A stretch of 13,370 bases of DNA from an uncultured Actinomycetes bacterium. GTDB taxonomy: Bacteria; Actinomycetota; Acidimicrobiia; IMCC26256; PALSA-555. Location of the stretch: assembly GCA_937927875.1 (NCBI GenBank), contig CALEYV010000112.1, positions 1 through 13,370 of the forward strand. The letters run 5' to 3'. Position numbers and translations under genes: made by a program. Within the stretch, counting starts at the first letter, position 1, and each line of letters opens with the position of its first letter. Shown one piece after another: positions 12,792-13,370 of the stretch. Below the pieces are notes generated by a model that worked only from the letters and a program-made list of their open reading frames with translations, had not been told where the DNA came from and ran no database searches.

Positions 12792-13370
12792 CTAAGCGGC
12801 CGCTTCCACCGATTCGGGGGTCGGCACGTCCAGCACCGCGCCTCGGGCCCGCTTCCAGAGCCGGGCGAAGCAGACCCCGAGCAGCACCACGAGCAGGAAG
12901 TTGCGGAACAGCACGACCTCCTGGGGCAGGTTCTGGTTGGTGTGGACCAGCTCCCAGATGAGGTTGAGGTCGAGGACACTCAGCGCGACCACCGCGGTGA
13001 CGAGCCCGGCGACCAGCTTGTCCCCCCGTGCCGCTGCGATGGCGGCGAAGGGGACGATCCAGATCAGGAACTGGGGCGAGAGCAGCGGCGAGAACACGAG
13101 GAAGGCGGTCACGGCCGCGATGGGGGCGGTGCCGTCGAGGACGGCGGCGCCGTGGGGCCGGCGGCGGCTGGCGAGCAGCCACACCGCCGCCACGCTGGCG
13201 ATGACCAGGAACGTCATCGAGTAGTTCGCCCAGTGCGGGATGACCCCGAACCGCCAGGCCCCCCGGTTGAGCCGGATCTTGTCGGAGGACCAGGTGCGGA
13301 GGATGGCGCCGACGGTGCTCTCGATCTCCCACCCCTTCGCGCCGCGCATCGACACCACCTGGTGCACGCC
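12792..13370 (-). CDS. Polytopic membrane protein, probable GT87/DUF2029-type glycosyltransferase (3' part)
   Basis: Only the C-terminal part, about 191 residues, is in the window; the N-terminus lies beyond position 13370. The visible part has a conserved-looking segment RGAKGWEIES (8-17 from the GTG at 13367), which resembles the R-x-x-x-IES element of polyprenol-phosphate-dependent mannosyltransferases. About five hydrophobic helices follow at 49-67, 81-96, 99-113, 117-134 and 152-170, including FSPLLSPQFLIWIVP (92-106), a signature-like stretch in such enzymes. The tail is short and acidic and ends at TAG (12794-12792). Family placement is by remembered motif similarity, and the catalytic aspartates expected near the N-terminus are not visible. 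It may build lipoglycan or cell-wall glycans. The start is unknown, and the internal GTG at 13367 is not proposed as the true start. Confidence 0.6.
   Translation of the reverse strand, partial: GVHQVVSMRGAKGWEIESTVGAILRTWSSDKIRLNRGAWRFGVIPHWANYSMTFLVIASVAAVWLLASRRRPHGAAVLDGTAPIAAVTAFLVFSPLLSPQFLIWIVPFAAIAAARGDKLVAGLVTAVVALSVLDLNLIWELVHTNQNLPQEVVLFRNFLLVVLLGVCFARLWKRARGAVLDVPTPESVEAAA

Noticed and set aside
10921..12795. Very long plus-strand open frame (624 codons) opposite uvrC
   Set aside because: It exactly mirrors a complete, motif-perfect UvrC gene. The translation is dominated by Arg, Pro, Val, Glu and Asp repeats typical of the complement of GC-rich codons, and shows no domain.
12795..12804. 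Ten-base palindrome AGCGGCCGCT near the end of the membrane-protein gene
   Set aside because: It is short, inside coding sequence, and expected by chance in DNA this rich in G and C. No T-run or partner site supports a function.
1..13370. Mobile elements, CRISPR arrays, toxin-antitoxin pairs, phage genes or a novel defence system
   Set aside because: All twelve protein genes and the tRNA are accounted for by housekeeping or transport functions, composition is even throughout, and I saw no terminal inverted repeats, spaced direct repeats or transposase-like sequence.

Overview
The window is an ordinary, densely packed chromosomal segment from a high-GC Gram-positive bacterium (Actinomycetota). 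The evidence is roughly 70% G+C with G or C at most third codon positions, frequent GTG starts, and the cluster uvrC-rapZ-yvcK-gap-pgk-tpiA-secG, which is a hallmark of this phylum. An arginine in the RapZ P-loop, as in mycobacterial and Streptomyces homologues, agrees. The protein sequences loosely resemble those of Acidimicrobiia, but that placement is inference. Every gene lies on the minus strand, so transcription runs from high to low coordinates.

In the direction of transcription the layout is as follows. (1) 13370-12792: the C-terminal part of a polytopic membrane protein, probably a GT87/DUF2029-type glycosyltransferase, cut by the window edge. (2) 12765-9157: uvrC, rapZ and yvcK, with overlapping stops and starts (4 nt and 8 nt). 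(3) 9140-6168: gap, pgk and tpiA, which carry out the triose-phosphate part of glycolysis and gluconeogenesis. (4) 6111-5872: secG, a small subunit of the Sec translocon, with a possible leaderless promoter. (5) 5871-5768: a short intergenic region with an 8-bp perfect hairpin, the only plausible transcription boundary inside the window. (6) 5767-100: a complete five-gene peptide or nickel-type ABC importer, oppA-oppB-oppC-oppD-oppF. The last four genes are linked by 4-nt stop/start overlaps. (7) 86-3: tRNA-Leu(GAG), preceded by its own likely -10 element.

The genes form two functional blocks. The first is a housekeeping operon linking DNA repair, cell-envelope and central-carbon control proteins (RapZ, YvcK), lower glycolysis and protein export. 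The second is a self-contained peptide uptake system with a binding protein, two permeases and two ATPases. The most informative anomaly is that whiA, normally between yvcK and gap in Gram-positive genomes, is absent: only 16 nt separate the two genes. No mobile element, CRISPR array, prophage or novel system was found, and no gene-free stretch exceeds about 105 nt. The long open frames on the plus strand are compositional shadows of the minus-strand genes.
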